DNA of 64,000 bases from Agrobacterium tumefaciens (GCF_017726655.1 NZ_CP072308.1:372001-436000), one strand, 5' to 3'. Shown: positions 52,195-61,663, counted from the stretch's first letter. A program made the numbers and translations. Notes: generated by a model not told the origin, from the letters alone.

Positions 52195-52392
52195 GTGGAT
52201 CAGGGTGAGCGGGACATCGCGGGCGAGGGTGGCAAGAGAAGGCTTTGGCCGTGGCTGCTCGTGGGTTTTGTCAGTATCATGGCGATTTATGCCTATGTAA
52301 CGACGGTCGAGATGATCGAAGAGACGGCGCGGCTCTGGAGCGATCTCGTGCAGCTGTTCTGGTGGATCATGCCTGACATTCCCGCTTCCTGA
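52195..52392 (+). CDS. 65-residue single-pass membrane protein
   Basis: The start is GTG at 52195 behind a strong GGGAGGAGA; the frame is open further upstream but that would overlap the tRNA. The product has a charged start (MDQGERDIAGEGGKRRL), a transmembrane helix 'WPWLLVGFVSIMAIYAYV' and a periplasmic-looking tail rich in Trp ('WSDLVQLFWWIMPDIPAS'). No family recognised. It lies 89 bases after the tRNA. Confidence 0.6.
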   Translation: MDQGERDIAGEGGKRRLWPWLLVGFVSIMAIYAYVTTVEMIEETARLWSDLVQLFWWIMPDIPAS

Positions 52393-52575
52393 CGACCTAT
52401 CCTGCGTCGATTGCGAGAAATTTGCATCATTCGCCTGCGCTTTTTGAGACGGGAGCCGATGAGCGCGCTTGAAAGCGCAGCGTCTGCCAACTATGAGATT
52501 GTTCTAACGGCCGGCTGCATCTTCCGGCCTGGGCTCAATTTTGGCCCCTATCCTTGAAATTGAGGCGATAAGGAC

Positions 52576-53247
52576 ATGATGGATTTCGAAACCGCACGCG
52601 CCAATATGGTCGACAGCCAGCTGCGCACGACCGACGTAACGTCGCATTCGGTGCTCAAGGCGTTTCTGAGCGTGCCGCGCGAGGCGTTCGTGCCGGCCGG
52701 CGTGCGCCAGATTGCCTATGTGGACGAAGATCTCCAGATCTGTCCCGCCCGGGATGGCCGTCCGGCCCGTTACGTCATGAAGGCGTCGCCGCTGGCGAAA
52801 CTTCTGCAGCTTGCCGCTGTTTCCAAGGAAGACGTGGTGCTGGAGATCGGTGGCGGTTGCGGCTATGCGGCCGCCATCCTGTCGCAACTTGCTGGTTCCG
52901 TCGTGTCGCTGGAGAGCGACGAAGCTCTTGCCGCGCAGGCAACCGAAACGCTGGCGTCCCTCGGCTACGACAATGTTGCCGTCGTCACGGGTGATCTGGC
53001 CAAGGGCTATGCGAGCGAAGCGCCTTACGATCTGATCTTCCTCAATGGCTCGGTGGAAGAAGTTCCGGCGGCGCTGACGGACCAGCTGCGCGACGGCGGA
53101 CGCCTTGTCGTTGTTGTCGGATACGGCAATGCCGCAAAGGCCACCGTCTATCGCCGTGATGGCAATAGCACGTCTGCGGCGACTTTCTTTAACGCATCGG
53201 TCAAGCCGCTGCCCGGTTTCGCCAAGGCGGCCGAATTCGTTTTCTGA
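52576..53247 (+). CDS. Protein-L-isoaspartate O-methyltransferase-family protein
   Basis: The 223-residue product matches the PCMT family: 'MVDSQLRTTDVTSHSVLKAFLSVPREAFVP' at the N-terminus and the SAM-binding motif 'VVLEIGGGCGYAAAILSQLAGSVVSLESD' (about 88-116). Classical Pcm repairs isoaspartyl residues. This alphaproteobacterial paralogue, usually next to tolC and popZ, is divergent (for example 'EIGGGCGYAAA' where Pcm has EIGTGSGYQAA) and may have another substrate. Tandem ATGs (52576, 52579) follow AAGGAC. Confidence 0.88.
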   Translation: MMDFETARANMVDSQLRTTDVTSHSVLKAFLSVPREAFVPAGVRQIAYVDEDLQICPARDGRPARYVMKASPLAKLLQLAAVSKEDVVLEIGGGCGYAAAILSQLAGSVVSLESDEALAAQATETLASLGYDNVAVVTGDLAKGYASEAPYDLIFLNGSVEEVPAALTDQLRDGGRLVVVVGYGNAAKATVYRRDGNSTSAATFFNASVKPLPGFAKAAEFVF

Positions 53248-53630
53248 TCGGCTGACGATCAGCTGACTTGTTAATGCCGGCGCGTATTTTTCGCGCCGGC
53301 TTTTTCATGTCCGAACCACTGTGCAGCACTTCTTCCCCGGTCCCCAGAGAAAGCTGTGCATCACCACGAAACGCATCGAATCAGTGATTTAGTTCCTGAT
53401 GCTGCTGACTTACACTATGGGTGATTCGGGGTGTGCGTATTTCTGCCCCGTGAGACCTGGGACAGGGACAGCGGAGCGCCAAGGCACTTTTGCCCGTCAT
53501 GTTTCAGAACATCGGCGCGACAACCATTTCGGTTGCCGCGAGGCGGTGTGCGAATTGAACAGGTCAAAGGCGCTTATGCCGTATCCAAGGGTGTGGCGGG
53601 TGCTTGAAAAAGTGGAAACCGGGGATTGAT
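53248..53630. other. Intergenic region between methyltransferase and popZ genes, 383 bases
   Basis: After the terminator about 320 bases carry no convincing gene. An open frame at 53399-53629 has no ribosome binding site or recognisable content. In Caulobacter and many rhizobia a tolC gene lies at this place; no tolC remnant was seen. The popZ promoter must lie here. Confidence 0.5.
53276..53305 (+). terminator. Strong intrinsic terminator after the methyltransferase gene
   Basis: GCCGGCGCG (53276-53284), loop TATTTTT, CGCGCCGGC (53292-53300), then TTTTT. Confidence 0.92.
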
Positions 53631-54620
53631 ATGGCCCAGCCAAGCGTAGCGCGTGAACCGTCCATGGAGGAGATTCTGGCATCTATCCGCCGGATCATAG
53701 AGAGCAACGAACCCGGACCTGCCGGCGCGTTTTCGGGGCCCTTGCCGCCGGTTTACGATGATGAAGACGAGGCTGCGAGTGAGAGCCCGTTCCTTGCCGA
53801 GCCCATCAGCCCGCCGGCCCGCGTTCCCCCCGCCGCAAATCAGCCTTATGGTGCACGCCCCGCGCCGGAATTTTCGCCGGTTTCCGCAAGTGCGGTAAGC
53901 GAACGGCAGGAAACCGCCGCGGAAAAGACCATGTCGCTTGCCGATGTCGCCGCCCGTGTGCGTGCCGCGGCCGACCGCAATGCCGCCATGGGCCCGCAGG
54001 CTTTTGCTGCACAGGCGCAACGTGGCGCGGTTGAGATGACACCGTCTCCTGCCTCTGCGCCCTCGAATGCGTCGCAGCCAGTGTCCGCGGCTTCTTCGGA
54101 GCGCGCTGCACCCCAGCGTCCGACGGATGTCCGGCCGCTGATGGCGGCTGTTGCAGCCGCCGGTGTGGCTGAACAGCCTGCCCCCTTCGTCTCGGAAGAT
54201 CGCGCCGCCGCTGCGGCCATCGAAAGCGCGCCGTCGCCGGAAAGCCGTTTTGACCAGCTCTCGTTGCGCGGCTCCATCGATGCGGCCCCGGCCGTGACGC
54301 AGGCAGACGCGTCAGCTCAGGAACCTGTCGTCGAGACGGCGACTTTCGAACCCGCTGAGGAGCTGGCGCCGGAAGAGACACATGGCGATAGCGGCCTCTC
54401 GCTCAACTTGATCTCCGCCGCTGCCGGTGCGCAGATTGCCCGGTCGTTCAGCGAACTGGCGGAGGTTTTCGACGGCGTCGAGCGGCGCTCGATCGAAGAT
54501 ATGGCTGCCGAGATGCTGCGCCCGATGTTGCAGGACTGGCTGGAAGACAATCTGCCGACGCTTGTTGAGCGTCTGGTGCGTGAGGAAATCGAGCGGGTGG
54601 CGCGCGGTTCGCGCCGCTGA
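53631..54620 (+). CDS. popZ: Polar organising protein PopZ (DUF2497)
   Basis: The 329-residue product has the PopZ layout. The N-terminal helix 'SVAREPSMEEILASIRRIIESNE' (about 5-27) is the partner-binding region; a long acidic, Pro/Ala-rich disordered middle follows (about 30-255). The conserved C-terminal oligomerisation helices cover about 265-325 ('IARSFSELAEVFDGVERRSIEDMAAEMLRPMLQDWLEDNLPTLVERLVREEIERVAR'). PopZ forms a condensate at the growing pole in Agrobacterium and organises chromosome segregation and division. It lies directly before valS, as in other Alphaproteobacteria. Confidence 0.93.
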   Translation: MAQPSVAREPSMEEILASIRRIIESNEPGPAGAFSGPLPPVYDDEDEAASESPFLAEPISPPARVPPAANQPYGARPAPEFSPVSASAVSERQETAAEKTMSLADVAARVRAAADRNAAMGPQAFAAQAQRGAVEMTPSPASAPSNASQPVSAASSERAAPQRPTDVRPLMAAVAAAGVAEQPAPFVSEDRAAAAAIESAPSPESRFDQLSLRGSIDAAPAVTQADASAQEPVVETATFEPAEELAPEETHGDSGLSLNLISAAAGAQIARSFSELAEVFDGVERRSIEDMAAEMLRPMLQDWLEDNLPTLVERLVREEIERVARGSRR

Positions 54621-54667
54621 ATCCCGGTCTGCGCATCCGCAATTGCTGCTGATGCGATGAAACAGCG

Positions 54668-54695
54668 GCCGCTCCGGCAACGGGGCGGCTTTTTT
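54668..54695 (+). terminator. Intrinsic terminator of popZ
   Basis: GCCGCTCC (54668-54675) pairs with GGGGCGGC (54682-54689) through one G-U pair, loop GGCAAC, followed by six T. Confidence 0.85.
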
Positions 54696-54836
54696 GTTGA
54701 AGATGAAGGTGTTATGGGGTCATAGTTATCAGTGGGTCCGCTCAATGGTCGGCCAGCGGGTGGGTTTCTGTTGACTCTCTCCCGTCCATCCTTATTTAAA
54801 AAATCCACACAAGAACTCTAAAATTCAGGTCAGGAA

Positions 54837-57680
54837 ATGCTCGAAAAGACCTACGATTCCGCCTCCGTCGAACCGAAAATTGCCAAAGCCTGGGACGAGG
54901 CTAACGCTTTTCGCGCCGGCGCCAACGCAAAACCGGGTGCGGAAACCTTCACCATCGTCATTCCGCCGCCGAATGTGACCGGCTCCCTGCATATGGGCCA
55001 CGCGCTCAACAACACGCTGCAGGATATTCTGGTCCGCTTCGAGCGCATGCGCGGCAAGGACGTGCTGTGGCAGCCGGGCATGGACCATGCCGGCATCGCC
55101 ACGCAGATGGTCGTCGAGCGCAAGCTGATGGAACAGCAGCTTCCCGGCCGCCGCGATATGGGCCGTGAGGCTTTCGTGGAAAAGGTCTGGGAGTGGAAGG
55201 CTGAGTCCGGCGGCCTCATCTTCAACCAGTTGAAACGTCTCGGCGCGTCCTGCGACTGGTCGCGCGAACGCTTCACCATGGATGAAGGTCTCTCCGAAGC
55301 CGTTCTCGAAGTTTTCGTCACGCTCTACAAGCAGGGCCTGATCTACAAGGACAAACGCCTCGTCAACTGGGATCCGAAGCTGCTGACGGCGATTTCCGAC
55401 ATGGAAGTCGAGCAGATCGAGATGAAGGGCAATCTCTGGCACCTGCGTTACCCGCTGGAAAAGGGCGTCACGTATCAATACCCCGTCGCTTTCGATGAGG
55501 AGGGCAAGCCCACCGAGTTCGAGACCCGCGATTACATCGTCGTGGCGACGACCCGTCCTGAAACCATGCTTGGGGATACCGGCATTGCCGTGAACCCGGA
55601 AGACGAGCGTTACAAGGGTATCGTCGGCAAGCATGTCATCCTGCCGATCGTCGGACGTAGGATCCCGATCGTTGCCGACGATTATGCCGATCCGACCGCC
55701 GGTACGGGTGCGGTCAAGATCACGCCCGCGCATGATTTCAACGATTTCGAAGTCGGCAAGCGTTGTGGCCTGCGTGCCATCAACGTCATGAATATCGACG
55801 GCACGATCACCATCAAGGAGAACGAGGATTTTCTCGAGGGTCTCAGCCATCCCGCAGCGTTGCATGGCGCGTGGGACCGTCTGGAAGGGCAGGATCGTTT
55901 TGCCGCGCGCAAGATTATCGTCGAAATCTTCGAGGAAGCCGGCCTGCTCGACAAGATCGAGCCGCACAAGCACGTGGTGCCGCATGGCGACCGTGGCGGC
56001 GTGCCGATCGAGCCGCGCCTGACCGACCAATGGTGGGTGGACAACAAGACGCTGGCCCAGCCGGCGATCGCCTCGGTTCGTGAAGGCCGCACCAATTTTG
56101 TGCCGAAGAACTGGGAAAACACCTATTTCCAGTGGATGGAGAACATCCAGCCCTGGTGCATCTCGCGGCAATTGTGGTGGGGACACCAGATTCCGGCATG
56201 GTATGGCCCCGACGGGCAGGTCTTCGTTGAGAAGACCGAAGAAGAGGCGCTTCAGGCGGCCATCCAGCACTACATTGCGCATGAAGGCCCGTGGAAGGCC
56301 TGGGTTGAGGAGAAGCTTGAGAACTTCGCTCCCGGCGAAATCCTGACGCGAGACGAAGACGTGCTCGACACGTGGTTCTCGTCGGCGCTCTGGCCGTTCT
56401 CGACGCTCGGCTGGCCCGAGCAGACGCCGGAACTGGCGCGTTATTACCCGACCAACGTGCTGGTGACCGGTTTCGATATCATCCCATTCTGGGTGGTGCG
56501 GATGATGCAGATGGGCCTGCATTTCATGAAGGACGATGCCGGCAATCCCGTCGAGCCCTTCAGCACGGTCTACATCCACGCGCTGGTTCGTGACAAGAAC
56601 GGCCAGAAGATGTCGAAGTCCAAGGGCAACGTCATCGACCCACTGGAGCTGATCGACGAATATGGCGCGGATGCGCTGCGGTTCACGCTGGCCATCATGG
56701 CGGCGCAGGGTCGCGACGTGAAGCTCGATCCGGCGCGTATTGCAGGGTATCGTAACTTCGGCACCAAGCTGTGGAACGCCACGCGCTTTGCCGAAATGAA
56801 CGGCGTCAAGCGCGATCCGCATTTCATTGCCGAGACGGCGTCGCTGACCATCAACCGCTGGATCCTGACCGAGCTCGCCAATACGGCGCGCGACGTGACG
56901 GCGGCGCTCGAGGCCTTCCGCTTCAACGACGCGTCAGGCATTCTCTATCGCTTTGTCTGGAACCAGTTCTGCGATTGGTATCTGGAGTTGCTGAAGCCGG
57001 TCTTCGGCGGTGAAGACGAGCAGGCGAAGGCGGAATCGCAGGCCTGCGCGGCCTATGTGCTTGATGAAATCTACAAGCTGCTGCATCCCTTCATGCCCTT
57101 CATGACGGAAGAGCTGTGGGCCCATACCGCGGGCGAGGGCGTGGAGCGCGACAACCTGTTGTGCCTCACCGATTGGCCGGAGCCGGAATTCCGCGACGAT
57201 GCCGCAGCCGCCGAAATCAACTGGCTGATCGACCTCGTGTCCGGCATTCGTTCGGCTCGCGCCGAGATGAACGTGCCGCCCGGCGCCACCGCCTCTCTCG
57301 TTGTTGTGGGGGCGAACACATCCACGGAAGCGCGGCTTGATCGCCATGCCGCCGCCATACGGCGCCTTGCCCGGGCGGACGAAATCCGCGCTGCCGACGT
57401 CGCACCGAAGGGCTCGGCGCAGATCATCGTCGGTGAAGCAACGGTCTGCCTGCCGCTCGGCAACCTGGTGGATCTGGCTGCTGAACAGGCGCGGCTCGAA
57501 AAGGCCATCGGCAAGGTGGATGCGGAAATGGAACGCATCGACAAGAAGCTCTCGAACGAGAAATTTGTGGCCAATGCCGATCCTGATGTCGTCGCCGCCG
57601 AGCGTGAGCGAAAGGCGGAGCTGGACGTTCAGCTGACGAGCCTTCGAACGGCACTGAAGCGCGTTAGCGAAGCCGGCTGA
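54837..57680 (+). CDS. valS: Valyl-tRNA synthetase
   Basis: The 947-residue class I synthetase has the HIGH-type motif 'PPPNVTGSLHMGHALNN' (about 43-59), the CP1 editing domain (about 190-345, with 'VATTRPETMLGDTGIAVNPED') and the KMSKS motif in 'GQKMSKSKGNVIDP'. The anticodon-binding domain lies at about 645-790, and the C-terminal coiled coil (about 880-947, 'LAAEQARLEKAIGKVDAEMERIDKKL') is the tRNA-binding arm. All parts are intact and the length is normal. A strong terminator follows. Confidence 0.97.
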   Translation: MLEKTYDSASVEPKIAKAWDEANAFRAGANAKPGAETFTIVIPPPNVTGSLHMGHALNNTLQDILVRFERMRGKDVLWQPGMDHAGIATQMVVERKLMEQQLPGRRDMGREAFVEKVWEWKAESGGLIFNQLKRLGASCDWSRERFTMDEGLSEAVLEVFVTLYKQGLIYKDKRLVNWDPKLLTAISDMEVEQIEMKGNLWHLRYPLEKGVTYQYPVAFDEEGKPTEFETRDYIVVATTRPETMLGDTGIAVNPEDERYKGIVGKHVILPIVGRRIPIVADDYADPTAGTGAVKITPAHDFNDFEVGKRCGLRAINVMNIDGTITIKENEDFLEGLSHPAALHGAWDRLEGQDRFAARKIIVEIFEEAGLLDKIEPHKHVVPHGDRGGVPIEPRLTDQWWVDNKTLAQPAIASVREGRTNFVPKNWENTYFQWMENIQPWCISRQLWWGHQIPAWYGPDGQVFVEKTEEEALQAAIQHYIAHEGPWKAWVEEKLENFAPGEILTRDEDVLDTWFSSALWPFSTLGWPEQTPELARYYPTNVLVTGFDIIPFWVVRMMQMGLHFMKDDAGNPVEPFSTVYIHALVRDKNGQKMSKSKGNVIDPLELIDEYGADALRFTLAIMAAQGRDVKLDPARIAGYRNFGTKLWNATRFAEMNGVKRDPHFIAETASLTINRWILTELANTARDVTAALEAFRFNDASGILYRFVWNQFCDWYLELLKPVFGGEDEQAKAESQACAAYVLDEIYKLLHPFMPFMTEELWAHTAGEGVERDNLLCLTDWPEPEFRDDAAAAEINWLIDLVSGIRSARAEMNVPPGATASLVVVGANTSTEARLDRHAAAIRRLARADEIRAADVAPKGSAQIIVGEATVCLPLGNLVDLAAEQARLEKAIGKVDAEMERIDKKLSNEKFVANADPDVVAAERERKAELDVQLTSLRTALKRVSEAG

Positions 57681-57712
57681 TCCTCGCCATCATAAACAAG
57701 CACGACAAATCA

Positions 57713-57740
57713 AGCGCCCCGCATCAAGCGGGGCGCTTTT
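57713..57740 (+). terminator. Intrinsic terminator of valS
   Basis: AGCGCCCCGC (57713-57722), loop ATCAA, GCGGGGCGCT (57728-57737), then TTTTGCGTTTT. Confidence 0.92.
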
Positions 57741-58133
57741 GCGTTTTGCCAACTCCTGGAATGTTGCGTCGCAGCGTCGAATCGTCACCTGTACATGGCA
57801 GGCCAATTTCAAGGGCAGGCCACGAAAATCATCGCTGGGAAGCGAAATAAGCTAATAAAAACGGTCCCATAACGGGGTTTTTTAGCGAAACTTTCGACTG
57901 TGGTTATTTGGCGACAATTCCGCTCATGCGTAGTCGATTGTTTCATTTCGCGACGGGATTATCCCAAGGGATTAGAAAAATAACCTAAAATGACTAATTC
58001 AAGGCTTACTTATGAAATTCTTACGTAAAATATGAGGCAGTGTCGCAGAACTGTGCCACTGTGCTGAAGATTGTCATTTGCCTCAAAGCCCTTCACTCTT
58101 TTGATGATCACATTGCCTTGATTGGGGAGAGAG
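57741..58133. other. Intergenic region upstream of the FadL-type porin, 393 bases
   Basis: It is relatively AT-rich (especially 57840-58030) and lacks a convincing open frame. A weak CCC/GGG hairpin before TTTTTT occurs near 57867-57885. It must contain the porin promoter; no operator was recognised. Confidence 0.4.
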
Positions 58134-59426
58134 ATGGCAAAAACTGCAATTTTTCGCGGCGCGGTATGTTTCGCAGTCAGCATTGCGGCGGTAACGCCTT
58201 CACTGGCCGGCGGTCTTGAGCGCGGCGGTTATAATATCGATCTGCTGTTCGATCCGTCCGATTACGTTCTGGACAGTTCCGCAACCTTCGTCGCGCCGCA
58301 GCGCAAGGTTGAGAATGCACGGGACAATCCCAACAAGAGCCCGACCAGCCCGGTTCCGATCCCGCTGCCATCCAGCTGGAGCACGACCGCCGATGATGGC
58401 GAAAATTACTGGACGACGCGCGTTGGCGCCAAGGCGGCTATCGGTGATTTCGGCGACTGCATGTTCGATTATTCGCAGCCGTGGGGTGCGGATCTCAATC
58501 CGGGCATCTGGCAGGGCTCCAGCTATAATATCGAAACCAAGGTTAAGTCGCATAATTACGCAACGACTTGCCGCGTGAAGTTCGATCTGGGCAAGGGCGA
58601 TTTCTCGATCATTGGCGGCGGTTTCTATCAGGAACTGAGCGGCTACAAATATCGTCAGGTCGTTTCGCCCATCGCACTGGCTGCAAATGGCATCCCGACG
58701 TCGATCTATAACGGCATCGGCAAGCTGGACATGGAAGGCGATGGCTGGGGCTGGCGCGCCGGCGTGGCCTACGAAATTCCTGAAATCGCGTTCCGCACGA
58801 GCCTTGTTTACAACAGCGCGGTGGACGTTGATCTGACGGGTAACGTCAATCTGACCAATCTGCCGATCGGCCTTAATCCGATTTCAGGCCGCATCACGCC
58901 CGTCTACGGCAGTGTGTCCATGCCTGATAGCATCGAGTGGAAGGTACAGTCGGGTATTGCGCCCGGCTGGCTCGCTTTCGGTTCGGTGAAGTGGACAGAC
59001 TGGAGCCAGATCCAGACGATCCCATTCTGCGCCATCGGTTCGCCCACCTGCGTTGCGGGAACGCCGAGCGCGATCAATACGCTCGACCTCTTCTATCGTG
59101 ACGGTTGGACGATCTCGGGCGGTATTGGCCACAAGTTCAACGAACAGTGGAGCGGCGCCGTCAGCCTGACGTGGGATCGCGGCACCTCGACTGTCATCGG
59201 CACGCAGACCGACACCTGGATGCTTGGCACGCAGCTCGTTTATTCGCCCAACAAGAACGTCGAGTTCAAGATTGCCGGTGCGCTCGGTTTGCTCACCTCC
59301 GGCAGCTCGTCCATTGGCGGTGCCCCTTGCGGTCCGCTGGGCGCACGTTGCGGCGATGAAGCAGGTTACTCCTTCGGCAACGATCTCGTTGCAGCCATCT
59401 CGACCGGCGTGAAGGTCAAGTTCTGA
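58134..59426 (+). CDS. OmpP1/FadL-family outer membrane protein
   Basis: The 430-residue product starts at ATG 58134 directly behind GGGGAGAGAG. A signal peptide spans about 1-25 ('FCAVSIAAVTPSLAGG'-like). The mature protein begins 'GLERGGYNIDLLFDPSDYVLDSSATFVAPQRK', with FadL-family similarity, and continues as an alternating-pattern beta barrel ('GWGWRAGVAYEIPEIAFRTSLVYNS', 'EWKVQSGIAPGWLAFGSVKWTDWSQIQ') ending in an aromatic strand 'STGVKVKF' as needed for Bam recognition. It should pass hydrophobic compounds such as fatty acids. The Cys pairs (for example 'CAIGSPTC') may form disulfides in loops. Confidence 0.88.
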   Translation: MAKTAIFRGAVCFAVSIAAVTPSLAGGLERGGYNIDLLFDPSDYVLDSSATFVAPQRKVENARDNPNKSPTSPVPIPLPSSWSTTADDGENYWTTRVGAKAAIGDFGDCMFDYSQPWGADLNPGIWQGSSYNIETKVKSHNYATTCRVKFDLGKGDFSIIGGGFYQELSGYKYRQVVSPIALAANGIPTSIYNGIGKLDMEGDGWGWRAGVAYEIPEIAFRTSLVYNSAVDVDLTGNVNLTNLPIGLNPISGRITPVYGSVSMPDSIEWKVQSGIAPGWLAFGSVKWTDWSQIQTIPFCAIGSPTCVAGTPSAINTLDLFYRDGWTISGGIGHKFNEQWSGAVSLTWDRGTSTVIGTQTDTWMLGTQLVYSPNKNVEFKIAGALGLLTSGSSSIGGAPCGPLGARCGDEAGYSFGNDLVAAISTGVKVKF

Positions 59427-59981
59427 AGGCTTTCAACGTAAGTTGCTAAAATAAAGGTCCGGTTTACCAACCGGACCTTTTTTCATGCGCGACCTGTCAT
59501 TTCTGTCAGATAAAAGTTTCTGGCCCGGGAGTTTTGTGACGATTTGGCAACACTTTTCTGCAAGCGTGTGGTCGCGTTGGAATGTGAGCATATCTGTCCA
59601 TTTCCCGCCACAAACAGAGTGCTTGGCTGATGTTTAGAGGCGCGGGAATGAAAGAACATGCGGGCGTTTGATGTGGGCCTGTGGAGTTGCAAAAAGTGAA
59701 AACGGGTTTGGATTCAGGGTTTAAGCAAGTAACACGGGAAATTGGCCCGGCTTTCTTGTTTGACACTGGTCGGCGAGCGGGGAAATGCCGTGATATTGCC
59801 GGAAATTATGCCTATACCTGTCTTGACGAGAATTTGGAGCAATGACCGCAGATGACCACCGGTGGTGCGCTGGAAAGTGCTGCCGGAGAGGCGCAGTGTG
59901 TTCGAAAAATCGCGGCCCGGCGGGGTTCATATTCCGCAAGGATTGGCGTCATGCCGGGAAGAGTGAGAGAAGTTCGCTGAA
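59427..59981. other. Long region upstream of exoR, 555 bases
   Basis: After the terminator about 500 bases show no convincing gene. Short open frames on the minus strand look like chance frames. The region should contain the exoR promoter and leader; no clear ChvI or other operator was identified. Confidence 0.45.
59453..59483 (+). terminator. Intrinsic terminator of the FadL-type gene
   Basis: AGGTCCGGTT (59455-59464), loop TACC, AACCGGACCT (59469-59478), flanked by A-runs and five T after the stem. Confidence 0.93.
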
Positions 59982-60776
59982 ATGCTGAAATGTGAAGCCA
60001 ACGTTTTAAAGCCGCTCTTCATGGGCATGTTGCTTGCGTCGCTCGCAATGCCGGTTCTGGCTTTTGACATCAATGCGGGCGTGACGAAGGAGTCTGGTCC
60101 TTTCGACCTGTTCAAGTTCGGCTTCAAGGCCTACAAGAACGGCAACAAGGACGAAGCCGTCGAGGCTTATCGTTATGCGGCCGAGAAGGGCCATACCGGT
60201 TCGCGCTGGGCGCTTGCCAATATGTATGCCTATGGCGACGGCGTCGCCAAGAATGATTTCGAAGCTTTCAAGATTTACAGCGAAATTGCCAGCCAGGGCG
60301 TAGAGCCCGGGTCGGAAGACACCGGCTTTTTCGTCAATGCGCTGCTGTCTCTGGCCGATTATTACCGCCACGGTATTCCCGGAAGCCCCGTCAAAATGGA
60401 CCTTTCACAGGCGCGGCAGCTTTATTTTCAGGTCGCCTCCACCTTTGGCGTCGCGGAAGCGCAGTTCCGGCTGGCGGAGATGATCCTCGCCGGTGAGGGC
60501 GGGCGCGCGGATGTGCAGCAGGCCAAGAAGTGGCTCAACCAGGCCCGCAAGCACGGCCATGCCGGCGCCATGTCGATCTTCGGCAACCTGATCTTTCAGG
60601 AAGGCCAGACGACGCAGGGGCTCGCCTTCATGACGGCGGCGCTCGACAAATGCACGGCGGCGGACTGTACCTGGATTCAGAACCTGCAGGAGCAGGCATT
60701 TTCGCTCGCCGGCGAGAATGACCGCCGGGCTGCCATTGCGCTTGCGCAGAACATGCAGTTCAACGACCCGGATTGA
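59982..60776 (+). CDS. exoR: Exopolysaccharide regulator ExoR, Sel1-repeat periplasmic protein
   Basis: The 264-residue product has a signal peptide (about 1-28, 'FMGMLLASLAMPVLAF') and Sel1-like repeats: 'AYRYAAEKGHTGSRWALANMYAYGDGVAKNDFEAFKIYSEIA', 'AQFRLAEMILAGEGGRADVQQAKKWLNQARKHGHAGAMSIFGNLIF'. It matches ExoR of Agrobacterium and Sinorhizobium, which binds the periplasmic domain of the sensor kinase ChvG/ExoS and holds the ChvG-ChvI system off at neutral pH. At acidic pH it is degraded, switching on succinoglycan, virulence and type VI secretion genes and reducing motility. It is monocistronic here. Confidence 0.93.
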   Translation: MLKCEANVLKPLFMGMLLASLAMPVLAFDINAGVTKESGPFDLFKFGFKAYKNGNKDEAVEAYRYAAEKGHTGSRWALANMYAYGDGVAKNDFEAFKIYSEIASQGVEPGSEDTGFFVNALLSLADYYRHGIPGSPVKMDLSQARQLYFQVASTFGVAEAQFRLAEMILAGEGGRADVQQAKKWLNQARKHGHAGAMSIFGNLIFQEGQTTQGLAFMTAALDKCTAADCTWIQNLQEQAFSLAGENDRRAAIALAQNMQFNDPD

Positions 60777-60817
60777 ACGGGTCGATCAGGCGTTCTTTTT
60801 CGCATGCCGCGAGCCGG

Positions 60818-61615
60818 TCAGTTGGCCGGACTAAAATCGAAATAACCGCAAACCGGGACGTGGTCGGACGGTTTTTCCCAGCCACGAACGTGTTTTTCAA
60901 TGCTGACGGTTTCCAGCCTGTCGGCCGCTTCCGCTGACAGCATCAGATGATCGATGCGGATGCCGTTGTTTTTCGGCCATGCGCCGGCCTGATAATCCCA
61001 GAAGGAATAAAGTCCTGCTTCATCGGTGGTCGCGCGCGCGGCGTCGGTCAGGCCGAGGTTTTCGAGTTTGCGGAAGGCTTCTCGGGTCTTCGGCAGAAAC
61101 AAGGCGTCGCCTTCCCACACGCGTGGGTCGTGGCAATCGAAGGGTTCGGGGATTACGTTGTAATCTCCGGCGAGAATGAGCGGCTCTTCGAGTGCCAGCC
61201 TCTCTTCGGCAAAACGCCGCAGGCGCTCCATCCAGGCAAGCTTGTAGGGATATTTGACCGGATCGTCAGGCGGGTTGCCGTTCGGCAGGTAAAGCGAGCA
61301 GACGCGGATCGCGCCCCCTTCGACGGAAAACACGCCTTCGATGAAACGGGCCTGCTCGTCGGCATCATCGCCCGGCAGGCCACGATTTACCTCATCGGGT
61401 TTGACTTTCGAGAGCAGGGCGACCCCGTTGAATCCTTTTTGGCCATGGGTCTCGATGTGATAACCAAGCGCCTCAATCTCCAGCCGGGGAAATCCTTCGT
61501 CGACCGACTTGATTTCCTGAAGGCAGACGATGTCAGGTGACGAATCCTTCAGCCACTGGCAGAGGTTTTCGATACGCGCCTTGACGCCATTGATGTTCCA
61601 GGTGGCAATCTTCAT
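60818..61615 (-). CDS. xth: Exodeoxyribonuclease III
   Basis: The 265-residue Mg2+-dependent AP endonuclease/3'-exonuclease of base excision repair shows the EEP fold: 'MKIATWNINGVKARIENLCQWLKDSSPDIVCLQEIKS' (Asn and Glu34), 'GDYNVIPEPFDCHDP' (Asp, Asn) and 'IRIDHLMLS...SDHVPVCGYFDF' (Asp, His). All catalytic residues are present. It lies downstream of erpA on the same strand, with an inverted repeat between. Confidence 0.95.
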   Translation of the reverse strand: MKIATWNINGVKARIENLCQWLKDSSPDIVCLQEIKSVDEGFPRLEIEALGYHIETHGQKGFNGVALLSKVKPDEVNRGLPGDDADEQARFIEGVFSVEGGAIRVCSLYLPNGNPPDDPVKYPYKLAWMERLRRFAEERLALEEPLILAGDYNVIPEPFDCHDPRVWEGDALFLPKTREAFRKLENLGLTDAARATTDEAGLYSFWDYQAGAWPKNNGIRIDHLMLSAEAADRLETVSIEKHVRGWEKPSDHVPVCGYFDFSPAN

Positions 61616-61663
61616 CGGAGTTTCCCTTTTGTGGAGGTACTTTTACCCGATGGAAAAGCGAAT

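Noticed and set aside
53399..53629. 76-codon open frame before popZ
   Set aside because: No ribosome binding site, Cys/Arg-rich odd composition, and it abuts popZ without coupling signals.
54825..56822. 665-codon open frame on the minus strand opposite valS
   Set aside because: Antisense shadow of an unmistakable valyl-tRNA synthetase.
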